The notes beneath the pieces are model-generated. The model worked only from the letters and a program-made list of their open reading frames with translations. It did no database searches and was not told the origin of the DNA. A stretch of 64,000 nt of DNA from assembly GCA_902806565.1 (NCBI GenBank), contig CADCXA010000007.1, positions 558,001 to 622,000 of the forward strand, given 5' to 3'. Each line of letters opens with the position of its first letter. Within the stretch, counting starts at the first letter, position 1. The translations under genes and the position numbers were made by a program. This DNA is from Hypoxylon rubiginosum. Its lineage: Eukaryota; Ascomycota; Sordariomycetes; Xylariales; Hypoxylaceae. Shown in pieces: positions 11,658-23,600 of the stretch.

Positions 11658-12376
11658 GGGCGGATAGAAAAGAGGTAATTTTTTCATTTTTAAAAATCGC
11701 ATCATACGGCGTAGACGTCTGCCCTAGAATAGAAAAGGGGCTACGTTTCGGGATCATTCAATTTTAGAGGCAACAATAGAAATCATAAGACAAGACTACA
11801 TAAGATTACACAAAGACTATTAAATCATACCTTTATTATCAACTTTGTCCGTAACTGTAATAGCATGTATACTCTGCTGCGCCAGAGATGCGAAAAGGCT
11901 ATCACCACATTAGATTGCCGCGTCAGAATTAGGGTAACAAGAAATACGCTCGTATAGAATATTGATCTAGGTTTGGCTAAGCACCTAATGTCAAAAAATA
12001 GTACGCAGGACTGGACTGTGCAGGGCCCTACTCTATGCCTATGTGATGGATGCGAATACAAGAGCTTCCACATCAACCGTTCGTCTCCCCACGCCCGAAA
12101 TGCTATGAATCCCGAATCACGTCCTTAACGCCTGGCATGCCATTCAAAAATACTATCTCCTTCTTCCATCTAACAACCGTGGAGCTCCTTTTAGTTAGGT
12201 AGGTTTCATGTGTAGGCCACTTGTGTAGTTTGCTCGCCCACTTGGACTATTGCGCTTCATCCGTCTCTCTCCTTTTATATTTCTAGGTAAACTGGAATAT
12301 CGGCACCTCACACTCCCTCGGACGACGCCACAACCATGAATGAACAATACAACTATCATATTAAAGTCGGACGGAG
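11658..12376. other. Convergent intergenic region
   Basis: The gap lies between the 3' ends of the PP2C and J-protein genes. It is A/T-rich just after 11657 (a run of T and A around 11675-11695), as expected for 3'-UTR and poly(A) signals of both genes. No ORF is supported. Confidence 0.5.
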
Positions 12377-13601
12377 CTACCGCGAGATACCTAGGGAGTC
12401 CATACGCTGACAAGACTTCATCTCGAACTGGTCGGCGATCTTGAGCTTCTCGGGGTCCGGGAAGAACCAGCCCTGGGCCTTGTCGATCAGGTCGCGCTTG
12501 GTCCGCGCCTCGGCCTCGCAGTGGCGCCGCAGCGCGCGCGAGAACATGACCTCGGCCTCCTTGTCCAGCTGCCGCAGCTTGTAGTCGTTCCAGTCGGAAA
12601 CCATGGCGGGGTCGATGAAGTAGTCGATGTCGAGCTTGGGGGTCACCCGGTGGAGCGTCAGGGGGGGCTGGGCCGCGTCGAAGACCATCGGAGGCACGGC
12701 CGGCTGCGAATCGCCGCCGGAAAATATGGACGAGAGCAAGGGGAAGATGAAGAGGAAGAGGATGGGCAAGAGGCTGATGAAGGTGTCCCAACCCGTCTGA
12801 GGCCGCTCTTGGCCGTTGGCTGCTGCTTCTCGAGGTCTCCTCCGCGGGCCGGCGCCTCCCATCTGGTGTACGCGGAAGCCTCTGTTACCGCCGAGATTGA
12901 ATACGAATTGCGGCCCCGTGTCGAAACCTAGCCATGTTAGTTCTTTTCTGTTTTTTTCCACCTTCATCCCTCGTCTCTCTACTTTTCTTTCGATTTCTCG
13001 ACGTAGGGTTTCAACATGGTATCAAGCAAAGATCAATCTTACCTCCAAAGGGCCCTCCAAAACCACCACCAAACCCACCGCCAAAGAACCGCTGAAACAT
13101 CTCCTCGGGACTAATCTCATCCTCCCACATGCCCCCGCCGCCAAAGCCCGCCCCCGGACCTCCTCCTCCTCCTCCGGCCCTCGCGCCGCCAAACCCGCTG
13201 AAAGGATTGCCGCCGGCCTGGGCCCTGGCGCTCTCGAACCTGCTGTCGGGGTCGGTGCCGAAGCGGTCGTACTTGTCGCGCTTCTCCTTGTCGCCGAGGA
13301 CCCCGAAGGCGCGGCTCACCATCTTGAAGGCCTCGTCGGCGTGCTCGTGGCCGTTCTTGTCCGGGTGCGTGAGCAGGGACTGCTTGCGGTAGGCCTTCTT
13401 GACGTCGCCCTCGGTGCAGGTGGCCCGCACGGCCTCGAGGTCCAGGATGTCGTAGAAGGCCGTCGCCTTGCACCGCCGGATCCGCAGCACGGCCGCCTTC
13501 TGCTCCGGCGTGCACTTGCGCTCCTGGTTCCCCTGGTTGTGATCCCGCGATCGCGCCGAGCCGCCCGAGGCATCGGCGCCGGAGGCTGTCGCACTAGGCA
13601 T
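12377..13601 (-). CDS. HLJ1: ER-membrane J-domain protein (Hlj1/DNAJB12-like)
   Basis: Two exons, 13601-13043 and 12927-12377, are joined over a 115-bp intron (GTAAGA..GGCTAG), giving 369 residues. A J domain spans about residues 45-115 with the Hsp70-activating HPD at 79-81 (LLTHPDKNG). A Gly/Phe-rich region follows (about 130-187), as in class A/B J-proteins. A single hydrophobic segment lies at about 236-255 (DTFISLLPILFLFIFPLLSS). After it comes a 115-residue charged C-terminal domain like the DUF1977 region of DNAJB12/14. This layout matches yeast Hlj1, a tail-anchored-like ER protein that presents its J domain to cytosolic Hsp70 for ER-associated degradation. The ORF ends at TAG 12377-12379. 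It is transcribed divergently from the Aim19-like gene. GC content at third positions is high, so long antisense ORFs appear but are shadows. Confidence 0.87.
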
Positions 13602-14398
13602 GGCCGTGAGACCTTGCTAGGTGCTAGGGACGGGGTCTTTGGATATTTTTATGATTATCGGTTCGCTGTTCTTTTGGATCGTGCGGGATGGAACGTATTG
13701 ATGATTGAGAAAGTACCTAGGTAGGTGGATATGTAGATAGATAAGCTAGGCGAGTTCGTATACGTTGTCTATTCGCTTCGGAATGAAAGGGTAGTCGAAG
13801 GAGAGACGAAAGGACGAAGGAAACTCGAGTGGGTATTATCGTCTAAAGGCCCTTAACAAGAGAGACCTGGCCAAATCGAATTAACGATTGTTAAATTGGA
13901 ATCGAGGCTGAAGGCGAAGATAAAAGATGCGGATCGTAGGTTCTTTTTTAGTAAGTTCGTTCCGACTGCAAAGTGGCTTCAAGTCTCAAGCCCCCATGCA
14001 TGCGGATGTTCTAGGCCTAAGACTTTGTGGCTAGTGCACTGATAGTGAATGGATATAACGGGTATTTGAGTATAAGGGTGACAGCCAGGTAGTGAGGCTC
14101 CACATACGGGTATTTGCATGTTCATTGCCTCATCGATTACCAGCTTTGAATTTTGGTCAATTCGACTTCCAACGGCCATCCAACTATCGACACAAACCAA
14201 CTTTTAGAATCTCATGAAAGTCTACTTTATAATAACTTGCATTGAACTTTTTTCTCCTAAATTCTTTATTGTCTGTAATTAACTGTGAAACGTCCATTTT
14301 TTAGCAGGCAAGGAGCATACGTTCTCGTCACGTGAGATATAAGAGAATATCAACCTATCCCCAAAACACCATTCACCAAGAGCTGTGATAATTCGACT
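13602..14398. other. Divergent promoter region
   Basis: The gap lies between the divergently transcribed J-protein and Aim19-like genes. It contains a palindromic TACCTAGGTAGG-type motif near 13711-13722 and no supportable ORF. Confidence 0.45.
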
Positions 14399-14914
14399 AT
14401 GGCGACAACAGAACCACCCAGATCCATAAGCAAGCGTCTTGAGGCCTGGGGCAGTACGTATCCCTATCATATACTTTGCTGCCAGCTATTAGATTTCTCC
14501 CAAATACCTACAGTATACATGCTACTTGAAGAGACAGATAACTGACACACCACAGAATCCTCCTTCGCCCCCACGGGCCTCGCAACTTTAGTGACGGCCC
14601 TGCACTTTCGCCCGCTGCAAGTCCGGCCCATGCTCTTCGTGCCTATTCTGCTCTTTTCCAGCTACGCAAACCTGCAGGGGTTCAAAATCGACAGCGCGGG
14701 CATCACGGCCGCCGCTAGTGGCACCTACGCCCTACTGGCCATGAGGAGGCGGCCGGGCGCTTTCATGAAACGCTTCTCTATCAGAGGCATAGTCAGAGGC
14801 ACCGCCGTTGGTATAGGTGCCATCAATACTGCAGCCGGCGGCTGGGTGTACGCTACGGGCAACCGTGAGAGGGAGAAGGAAGAGAGAAGAGATAACCCTC
14901 GCTGGGTCGAGTAG
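14399..14914 (+). CDS. AIM19: Aim19-like mitochondrial membrane protein
   Basis: Two exons, 14399-14453 and 14556-14914, give 137 residues. The intron (GTACGT..CCACAG, 102 bp) lies after codon 18 and joins EAWG to KSSFAPTGLATLV in phase. The small protein has about three to four hydrophobic helices: residues 24-38, 48-66 with RPMLFVPILLFSSYANL, 70-86 with DSAGITAAASGTYALL, and 103-122 with Gly/Ala-rich IVRGTAVGIGAINTAAGG. The order, size and the 'IDSAGITAAxSGxYALLA' block resemble yeast Aim19 (altered inheritance of mitochondria 19), an uncharacterised mitochondrial membrane protein. The charged tail ends REKEERRDNPRWVE. The molecular function is unknown. It converges on the Siw14-like gene. 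Confidence 0.65.
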
Positions 14915-15583
14915 ATACAGTTGTTACAGCTTTTGATGAATTAAGGGTACTCTTACGGCACGGTGAAGCATTCTACAGAGGATTGATAGGCACTGCACAT
15001 GCAGCGGAACTAAAACGCACATCACGATTCCATATAAAACTGTCAATTGTGTTTTTGGGACGGTCATTCAGCAAACAATGCTTCATCCCTTAAATATTGA
15101 GTCAATTGAACCGACCAAGAACTCCCAGTGGTCTAGCCTAGCTCATCTCGAGCAATAATTCTTAACCCCTTTTCTAGCGATAATTACTCGGCGCCGTCGA
15201 GAACATCAGAAACAAAAGAAAGGCGCCGTCACAACTCGCCCCCAACAGAACACATAGAACGCCAGGAGACACCTCAGCACTTGATGGTCTCCTAACCGAC
15301 CGCCTGTATAGTTGTGTTTTTCTTGTATACCGTGAGAATATACGCCAAACCCTTCTTTTCGTGTCATGCAACCCGTGACCTTTGCCCCTTTTCTTTTTTG
15401 GTACGATTCATGTAGTCAACATGGTGATGCTGGGTCCTAGCCAACTTTCCTGAAGTTTAGGGTTTCTTCTCCAATTTCCAATCTGCATCCCGTGTGCAAA
15501 ACGTCGTCTTTGCGTGGTGCTATCCACGTGACAGTGGCAGCGGCAGTAGGCCGTAGGAGAGTAGATAGCGATTACTTCGTCCT
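14915..15583. other. Convergent intergenic region
   Basis: Nothing beyond probable 3'-UTRs of the flanking genes is seen. A short ORF on the minus strand (15174-15371) has no domain. Confidence 0.45.
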
Positions 15584-16378
15584 CTAGGCCGTGGAGAACA
15601 ATAGAAGCCTGGTGCTCGAGTATATCCAGACGTATAGAGTAAAGGACGCCAGCATCGCCATACCGTAGATGGTGCGCAGGACATACGGAACCTGACGAGA
15701 TGTCGGCATGGTGCCTGGGATATCCGACGGCTTAAAATCCGTAAGGTACCTCACATCAGTATCTCTAACCTTTGGCTCGGCAAATTTCGAGTACTCCTGA
15801 ACGATGCTAGTCGTATCCCATTCATTGATCTTGCGGAGGACGCCGATCACGCAGCCCGTCCGATGCTTGCCTTGATTGCAGTGGACGAGTAGCGGATAGT
15901 TTTTGCGGTCGTTGACAATCGAAAGAATAGACTGCATGGTCTTGATTGGGATCACAGCCTTCTTCGTGCCGGCCATGTCGAAGATTTGATGGGTGATCCG
16001 GTTGGCGTGGACGAACTGCTGAAATCCATCGGGTAATTCCTTTCCTACTAGGGTAACAATGGTCTTGAGATTGAGAGTCCGCATGAATGGGAAGTCGGAC
16101 GCCTCCGGATAGGCGCTTCGGTACAGGCCGGGAAGCACCACAGCGAAATTGGTGGGCGGCTTGCTAGCCAAGGGTAGAGGTCTCTCAACGGCGATATCCA
16201 TAGCCGAGACATATGCTTCTCGGAGCACAACTTCGGGAGATTTAGTTCTTATGTCGACCATACCAAGTGATCGACTCCGCTGTGCCTCCTCATCATCGAG
16301 AGTCGCGACGACGTGGTTTGGTGAGGACGCACGGGACCAGCCGCGATGCTGATACTGCCAAGGTAACATCCTTGCCAT
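15584..16378 (-). CDS. Siw14-like atypical dual-specificity phosphatase with C-terminal membrane segment
   Basis: This is a single-exon ORF of 264 residues. The P-loop HCNQGKHRTG at 166-175 has the Cys-x5-Arg active site (C167, R173). Together with NFAVVLPGLYRSAYP (77-91), LNLKTIVTL (102-110) and the LPDGF..FVHANRITHQIF stretch, it places the protein in the plant-and-fungi atypical DSP family. The yeast members are Siw14, Oca1 and Oca2. Siw14 removes the 5-beta phosphate from inositol pyrophosphates; substrate here is inferred from family only. A basic N-terminus and a hydrophobic segment at about 238-256 (MAMLASFTLYVWIY) suggest tail anchoring, which is not typical of yeast Siw14. The start is the only ATG upstream of the domain in frame. 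Confidence 0.8.
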   Translation of the reverse strand: MARMLPWQYQHRGWSRASSPNHVVATLDDEEAQRSRSLGMVDIRTKSPEVVLREAYVSAMDIAVERPLPLASKPPTNFAVVLPGLYRSAYPEASDFPFMRTLNLKTIVTLVGKELPDGFQQFVHANRITHQIFDMAGTKKAVIPIKTMQSILSIVNDRKNYPLLVHCNQGKHRTGCVIGVLRKINEWDTTSIVQEYSKFAEPKVRDTDVRYLTDFKPSDIPGTMPTSRQVPYVLRTIYGMAMLASFTLYVWIYSSTRLLLFSTA

Positions 16379-16770
16379 CCTTCTGGCACGTTCTCAGCCC
16401 GGTGACGTATGCAGCAGACGAGATAGAATGCTAATGAGATGGATTCAAAAGCTGTTCAGGTAGAGGATTCTGCTGATCTGACTAGAGTGGTGAACAAGAG
16501 CGTGCCGGATTATCAAGGGAAGATCGAGAAGGTACTATATGAGTATCCAGCTGAGGTAAGGTTGGTTGAGTGGTGGCGTAAAGGGAGTGGGAGTGCTAGA
16601 CAAGATGTGGCTGGCCCGGCGAGCCTCTGGATCAGAGAGAATCGAGAAAGGCCGACATATTGACAGGTTGTGACAAGAAATTCATCATGTACTGCCGATT
16701 GAGGATTTGGATTGGAAAATGAGATGATCAAAATGGCTGTTGAAGAAGATCTAGACTGGGAAAACTAAAG

Positions 16771-16820
16771 TGAATGGGTGAAGGTGAACTGGGTGAACTG
16801 GGTGAACTGGGTGAATGGGG
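16771..16820. repeat. 10-bp tandem repeat (GTGAACTGGG)n
   Basis: Three perfect and two imperfect copies of a 10-bp unit lie about 400 bp upstream of the Siw14-like start codon. Confidence 0.85.
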
Positions 16821-17640
16821 ATGGTCTTCCTTGACTGGTGCAAGTGAATAACAAGTCAAGTCGGAGAAAGGATTTGTTGGAGCTGGCGAAAGTGAACCGT
16901 GCTATTGTACTCGACGGCTCGCCCTTTTAGGGGACTTTCCGGGGCCATTTTTAGTGGGGTAATGATTCTAGCTTTCGTTTTGGTTTTAGTTTAGTGGACT
17001 TTTTGAACTGTTTGGGCTGTTGGCCACTAAAGTATGTACCTATTGTACAACGGAACCGCTATTAGAGACGCGAGGAGACAGGCCGTGCCATTTACAAAGA
17101 TTTTTCGGAATCGAATAGGGAGACTTTAAGAGGTACATGTATGCGACAAGTCTACCAAGTTATAATAACCTCGGTTCCATTGCTTTCTAACCCCATAATA
17201 CACCCCGACCCCGATACCAACACCAACTTGACACCGTACGATATACGATATGATACATACTTTGTATATCAAGGTAGACCTAATTTTACCCTAGCGTGAT
17301 GCCGGTGATGTGAGGTCACAGGCTGTACATCTGACTGACTCTTATTTTAGGAAGGCGGTGAAGAAAAGAGAAGCTGGAGATTCAGATACCAATACTTCTA
17401 GGTACGACCTCGAGTAAAGCCCGCTAACTATATCTACTATAGTGCGCTGTAGGTACCTAGCCGACCTGCCTAATAAAAGGGGGCCCCCGCTGTCTCGCTA
17501 TTTTTAATCTCGCCTTTAGCGGCTTTAACAACGGCATTCGTGATTTCTAGTATCCGGGACGACGGTAAGACGGATACCAGTTTACTACGATCTCGTACAA
17601 TAGAATGACAGAATGATCATCTCATCGCCTGCAATGGATT

Positions 17641-17698
17641 TGATCAACTAGATCAACTAGATCAGCTACGTCAGCTAGACAGCCTAGATCAGCTAGGA
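17641..17698. repeat. 10-bp imperfect tandem repeat (GATCAACTA)
   Basis: About five to six degenerate copies of a GATCAACTA/GATCAGCTA unit lie in a row. The repeat is AT-rich and not in any gene. Confidence 0.75.
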
Positions 17699-19106
17699 GG
17701 TATGGTCTCTCACGCGGATCTTCCCAGATGTTTTAAATCTCTCCACGTACTACGGAATACATGTACGTATGTCTTTTAGGTGGTATCTAACAGTCAAGCC
17801 AAGCCGGCTCACAATTCCAGATCTTGAACACAGCGTCGCCGTATCCTACCTTAATTAAGACGACAGTCACTCAGACGATCGATCTTGTAGCACCATCCTA
17901 TTTTTACTACGGCCTCGTGTCTGTATGGTATATTACTCCAATATGCGTACATTACATTAGGTACACGAATGGTAGATGGACATTGTCCCAACCCTCCTTT
18001 CTATCGCGAAAACGCTCGAGATAATAGAATAACGACCTAGATTGAATGTGTACCTATTTCATGGCACCGCTGATGGAAAACGTCAAACGCCACACCTACA
18101 CATACGTTAGAATCGATTCGGTCATCGGAAACGCCAATTTACATCAAATATCGCATCATTCTCACCATTTAAAGTGTTACTCTCACCGCAAAGCTTACCT
18201 CGATTTCCATTTGCCAATTCGTCTCACCTCCCTACGCTCATGTCTTGGTGAGGCGTATCAAAAGTTATACCACTAGTGCTATTTACGACGCTCGAAGCTT
18301 TCATGCATACCAACGGCAAGTTTCTGTTTGAGACAGACAGAGACAGAGGTGGATGCCCACGCAGCGTACAAGTACCTATAATACTACAAGTTCACTCTCG
18401 CTGCCTACGAGATAGGATAGGCAACTCCACGCTCGTTAGATACGCGTATTCTTGCTTCGACTCTTCCAACCTATTACGAACGATCCTAGCTGCAGTAAGA
18501 CGATCTTCGCAAATCCTCGCTCATACATATGTGATTATGCAGGTACTGTGTTCATCACATCGGCCAGCCGGTTGAGTACCTTCGCCGCCCGGTACCAGCT
18601 CTCTACCGTCGCTTACCCTAGCTTCCATGTTCCGATTCGGGACAAGGGTTATTCAGCCTTACCCGTGTTACTATGTGTGTAATAATTCCACATAATGATA
18701 CTGGTTTATCAACTATCAACTCGACAGCTCGACTACCATTCTTGGGTATGTAGTCACGCTCACGGTAAGCTTCTCTCTCGTCCCCCATTTGCCTCGTCCG
18801 AAATGGTGGTCAGACGAAGGATGTATGTGCAGTCACCGCTAGATTGGATTTTGCTTGTAGGTAATACCTGTTGTGATTCTCTATTTACCTAAGAGATATC
18901 TAGTAAGATCTAGTCATACATGCTTCATGTATCCCATGCCTACCTAGCTGGGACGAAACCGAAAACAGAACAAAGGATCCCCCGTCTATCTAGTGTACGC
19001 CGAGCTATGACTGTTTTCCCCGTGCCCCCTATCGTGAGATAGGAATTGATATAGAATGAGAGAGAGAAAATAATAATGAAGAAAAAAACCAATTGGCGAA
19101 TCACAT

Positions 19107-20697
19107 CTAGTAGCGCACTTCTTTGGGTCTTTGGAATCCCGCCGCTTTCCGTTCGAAGACCGTCTCGCTCATTGGCCTGGCCGCGATACCATCTAGGGCC
19201 TCATCCACAAGCATGGCAACGTCTTGTGCGCAACCGAACGAAAGACTCCAACCAGCACCTCCGTGCCCGTAAGAATGAACGATGCGGCTCCCCGTCCTGC
19301 GGAGCTCGCGCTCAACTCTTACGTTCTGGCCTCTAAAAGGACGTAGGCCTTGGGCTAACGGATACTCGGAGTCGAGGCGAGCGTTCTCTAGACCAGGTAA
19401 GAATTTCTCGCATCTTTCTCGCATCCTACGGATGATGGGGGTATCTAGCGTAAGGTCTAGGTCCCACTTGTGCGGCTCGGTTATACCGCCAATCACTACC
19501 GATTCGAGTCAGCAACTCCAACTTCTCATCAAATTTTGGAAGAGAGAAAAAGGAAGAAGAGAAAAAGAAAAAAAAGACGACGTTATCCTTTATAAAAACT
19601 CTCGAGTCGTCTCGCGAGCTATAACCATTCGGCATATCTTCGAATAGCCGGTCGGCACAGAAAGGGGAAGCCGAGAGAGGAAGGAAATGGCGGGGAGGAG
19701 TCATGCTAAGTAAGATACGTACAAAGAATGTTGTCATTTCTCGGCACCAGGAATATGATCTCGTTGGAAGAGCGGGCTGCGTCTGCCGTAATCGTCAGAG
19801 CCGCGTCGACTTTTGGGAAATCTGACCCGTCATTGATGACTCGAATAAGCCCACCCCTGATCGGGTAAACGCTCTCGTCGCCCGCGACAACATGCCCTTG
19901 CAGACCGGTAGCGTTGACGATGACGTCGGCTCCGAATCGAGCCAGCAGCGAGTCCTCGATCTCGACGAGGTCGTCGTGGATCGTCTCGGTGACGAGGTTG
20001 GCTCCTTTGCTCTCGACGAGCTCCATCAACCAGCCCATAGCTTTGTCGGTGTCGATAATCGGCGCCAGAAGCTCGTACGCGTCGACGGCGCCATACGACG
20101 GGTCGACTCCCCTCTCGTCTATTATGTCAGCTCCCCGGTAGAAACCCCTCACGCCGCTGGCCATGATCTCGGTCATCTTGGAGACTTGCGCCTTGTCGCC
20201 GTCTATGGGCTCGGGGAAGAAGAAGTCGGACGGCATCATGCGCACGCCGGACGCCTCGCTCAGGGCCGGGATGGACGCGATACCGTCCCAGATGTGGTAC
20301 GACGTCATAGACCAGTGCTTGGAATGGGCAAGCGAGATCTTGTCGGTGTGCTGACCGCATACGGCCGGCGGAAACTCCCAGAGGGCACCGGCGATCTGGG
20401 ATGTCAGACGCTGCTCGTCGCTAGCCCACGCGCTACTGACGATAGTGACGCGGTAGCCTCGATCGAGGAGCACCCAGGACCTTGGGACCGCAGTCAGCAT
20501 CTTTCTGCACTTCAAGTTGGGGCGCAAGGGGAAAGATGGCAATGTGGAAGCGGAGTTCCTTTTCGTGTTCTTATCTTGACTTACGATATCAGTCCAGTGA
20601 CGCCGCCACCAACTACCAAAACATGCGGAGATCTGCTAGTAGGCCTCCGGAGGGGCTGGCCAACAGGCGAGATATCTCTCCAAAGTGTGAGCGGCAT
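19107..20697 (-). CDS. D-amino-acid oxidase family flavoenzyme (DAO)
   Basis: Three exons, 20697-20585, 20480-19723 and 19495-19107, give 419 residues. Introns of 104 bp (GTAAGT..CCAAG) and 227 bp (GTACGT..CGGTAG) keep phase. The N-terminus has the FAD dinucleotide-binding motif VLVVGGGVTGL (about 26-36). Further DAO signatures are IVSSAWASDE, GLWEFPP-like ALWEFPP, ADVIVNATGLQG, YPIRGGLIRV, ILLIGGITEP and the C-terminal HSYGHGGAGWSLSFGCA. These place it in the D-amino-acid/D-aspartate oxidase family, which oxidises D-amino acids to 2-oxo acids with H2O2 release. The C-terminus (..RPKEVRY) has no PTS1 peroxisomal tripeptide, unlike many DAO enzymes, so location is unclear. Residues 1-24 form an extra N-terminal stretch. 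Substrate preference cannot be read here. Confidence 0.85.
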
Positions 20698-23600
20698 CTT
20701 GACCAGTGGAATATGTATAGTCTGTTATGGCTTTCACGAGCAAGTGTTATGCAAGAGATTGAAGTTCAAACAAGTATTTGGATCGAGCAGAAGACAAGTG
20801 TCTAGGAGAGAGCAGATTGATGATGGATTGATGATGTGATGTGTCTGGTCAAATTCTTTTCCGAAACCATGGAATTCTACCCCTTTAAATGGAAATCTCG
20901 TCTTCTCTCTTCAGTCTTCAGGCAACTATTTTGAAAGGCAGTGCTGATTCTTACGCCTCACGCCTACCGAGAATGCAGCCTGTGCATCTTCCGATCTGTG
21001 TGGAAGCTCCTTCGAAGGCTGACTCGCCTTGAGATCTATTTTCGTGCAGACCTCTCTTTCTGGCGGAGCACGAATACATTCTCAGCAAAGCGGGACGGAC
21101 CTACCGCCCGCCACTTTTAGGGTGCTGATGAGATCTATATGACCCGTATGCATCACGAGGGAGTACACACACCGCATGGCGTCTTATTACCGCGGAATTC
21201 TAGTCTAGCCAGTTTATCAGCACTACCTACAACTTTCGCCTTATAGGGCTGTGGCTAAGTATCCAAGTGGACTAGTGACAAACCGTCAGCAATGTAACAT
21301 CCGCCTCGAGAGCCGCCATTTTGAATCACAAGGGCGGGTTTTCATACAATTGTTGCGGTTTTCTGTCTGTCTTGTATTGTCTTACAAGGCTGACCGAAAA
21401 AGGACGCGTTTCCTTACCTGTCAATATGTTCTCTGCAATGGAATGGCATCCGCCTTGGAGTTCCCCTAAACGGACCGTCTCCTTTCCCCCCCTGTTCGTA
21501 TACGAACCAACATTATCTACCTAGTATACATCTCTTTCGAAGGACTCTACCGGCGACGCTCCCCGAGCTAGGCTGATAGGACAAGTTGTTCACTAGCCAC
21601 TCTACCTAGGTAGGTAGGTACGTAAGTAACTGACATGTCACTAGGAGGTCAAACTCATTGTAGAACATACTGCCGATCCCGGCTCTCAGACTCGACTCCC
21701 TCCGACTTTTACCGCTGGTCTACGTATTATATAATGTGTATATTTTGGCGTCATCACTCTTTGTCATCGACGCTATCTCGTACGATCATCGGTGTCTTGC
21801 GTAGGCCACGCCGTGCCTTTACGTCTCCCATCATCCTACAACAATCGTGCCATCCTACATGCAGGAAAGAAAAACGCTACCCGAAGCGGTGAATCGACTT
21901 TACACAACAGGAAGGATCACGTACCGCAACCTCCATATTATCCCGAAATGGCGGGCCTACCTGCAGAACAGCCTAGCTGTCGTACCCAAGTAGCCGCATA
22001 GGGCTGTTCCTCCGAACTGTGGCTGCTGCAAGGGATAAGCTCGTTTAGGCAACGAGCCCCCTCTGCCAGGCACCACCTGTCCAGGGGTAACGGCAGAGGC
22101 GGGTGATATTTGGCCTAATTCGCTGTACGATATACCCGTTTCGGTCGATAGTGTCATTTGTTCTTTCATGCTGCCGACGTTACTCTAGCCGAGTGACCTA
22201 TCGCTGCGTCAATTCTGATCAAGGTAGGGTACCTACCGGGTAGCAACGGGACCAAGAAGGAATTCCGTAGACGTAGTTCGTCGGTGAAAGCTTCACCTTG
22301 ACTCACGAAAGAGCCGCCGGACGGCTCCGGTCGATGTCGTTATCATGCAAGGCAAGGCTAGCTCGGGATAAGACGAGCAAAGCCACCGCCACTCGACTGA
22401 TCTAAATCCCAATACCACGGTTCCAACCGTTTCAGATGTGCGCCTCGGTCCGACCAAGTCTTGTCTCTCCGCCTTTTGGTTCGGTGGAGTGAATAGCTGG
22501 AATTACGAATCCAAAACCATGCTTCCCCGCGAACACTGCCTCATTCTAGACCGACTGGTAGACTACCGAGACTACGTATCGATATATTGAAGGCTGTACA
22601 ACTGCTCGTAGGAAGTAGGAACTGACTCAATCTGAAATCCTTCAAGATTCACCGAGAATGAATTTGTTGAATCAAGTCCCTATTAAGAGAACATAAATTA
22701 TCAACCGTTCCACGACAGCCGCGCGGACAGCTCTTTGCGATTATTACCTCGGTGCCTTGGTTGCCAAGTAAGGTGGCCAAGTATTAATTATCTGGACACC
22801 GGTCTTGTAGTTTCTCCAGCCCGGAGTCGCTGATTACCTAGTATCCGCGTTGATTAGGCCGTTCCAATTCCGTCTACCTTATACTTGGTGTTAGTTTAGC
22901 CGTACTGCTATGTGCGCTTCCCTCTATAATCTTCCCTCTATAATCTTCCCATTGAATAAGACATTTACCATAGCATGCGTCTACTTGTAATTCAACGGTT
23001 TCTCTTGAACAGCATCACCCAGGATATGAACAGGCTGAGGATACAAGTAAACTGGGTACTTATCGGACTACCAAAGGCACCTATACGGCGAAGGTCTCTC
23101 AATGGCCGACCTACACGATCGAAGGCTCTTGAGAGGCTGTCTAATACTACCACGTCGCACCAATCTGACAAGATCGACCCCTGTTCCGGTTGGATCTAGA
23201 TTGGCAAACGGTTTCCACCTAGCGCAAGTACCTCGCCGAGGAAGTTCCTAGTGCTCGTCAATATCACGAAGCTGAAATCTAAATGGGTCGTCGGCTACTA
23301 AACCTAGAATGGATGTGGCAACGTTTCCCCGGGAATTATATAAAAGTCGGCATTTCAATAGCCTATGCACGTGCTGGTCAGTTCCAGGCAGCCTTAGGGC
23401 TGATTTCTTCAGTCTCCTTGCATACCCGCCACGTACGTACATGGCGTTACCGTGGTAGTTGCTGATCGAGGAGACCTGAAGCAGAGTAGACTCGTATTTG
23501 AACTCGCATTTGAACTCGCTACGATAATAACTCGTCGTTTTCGTGGTCTATATCTCATCTCGGGGAACGCAAACATCTATAGGACTATTGTATGGTACTT

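Larger units (their letters stand above)
16379..19106. other. Gene-poor intergenic stretch
   Basis: This 2.7-kb gap has no supportable gene. It holds two short tandem repeats (listed separately) and several CCTAGG-type palindromes (for example around 17451-17460). ORFs at 17824-18892 are short, overlap one another in different frames and lack domains. Confidence 0.5.

Noticed and set aside
12816..13724. 302-residue plus-strand ORF opposite the J-protein gene
   Set aside because: It is low-complexity Ala/Leu/Val-rich and mirrors the GC-rich third positions of the real minus-strand gene.
19892..20839. 315-residue plus-strand ORF opposite the D-amino-acid oxidase gene
   Set aside because: It overlaps clear DAO motifs on the other strand and has none of its own.
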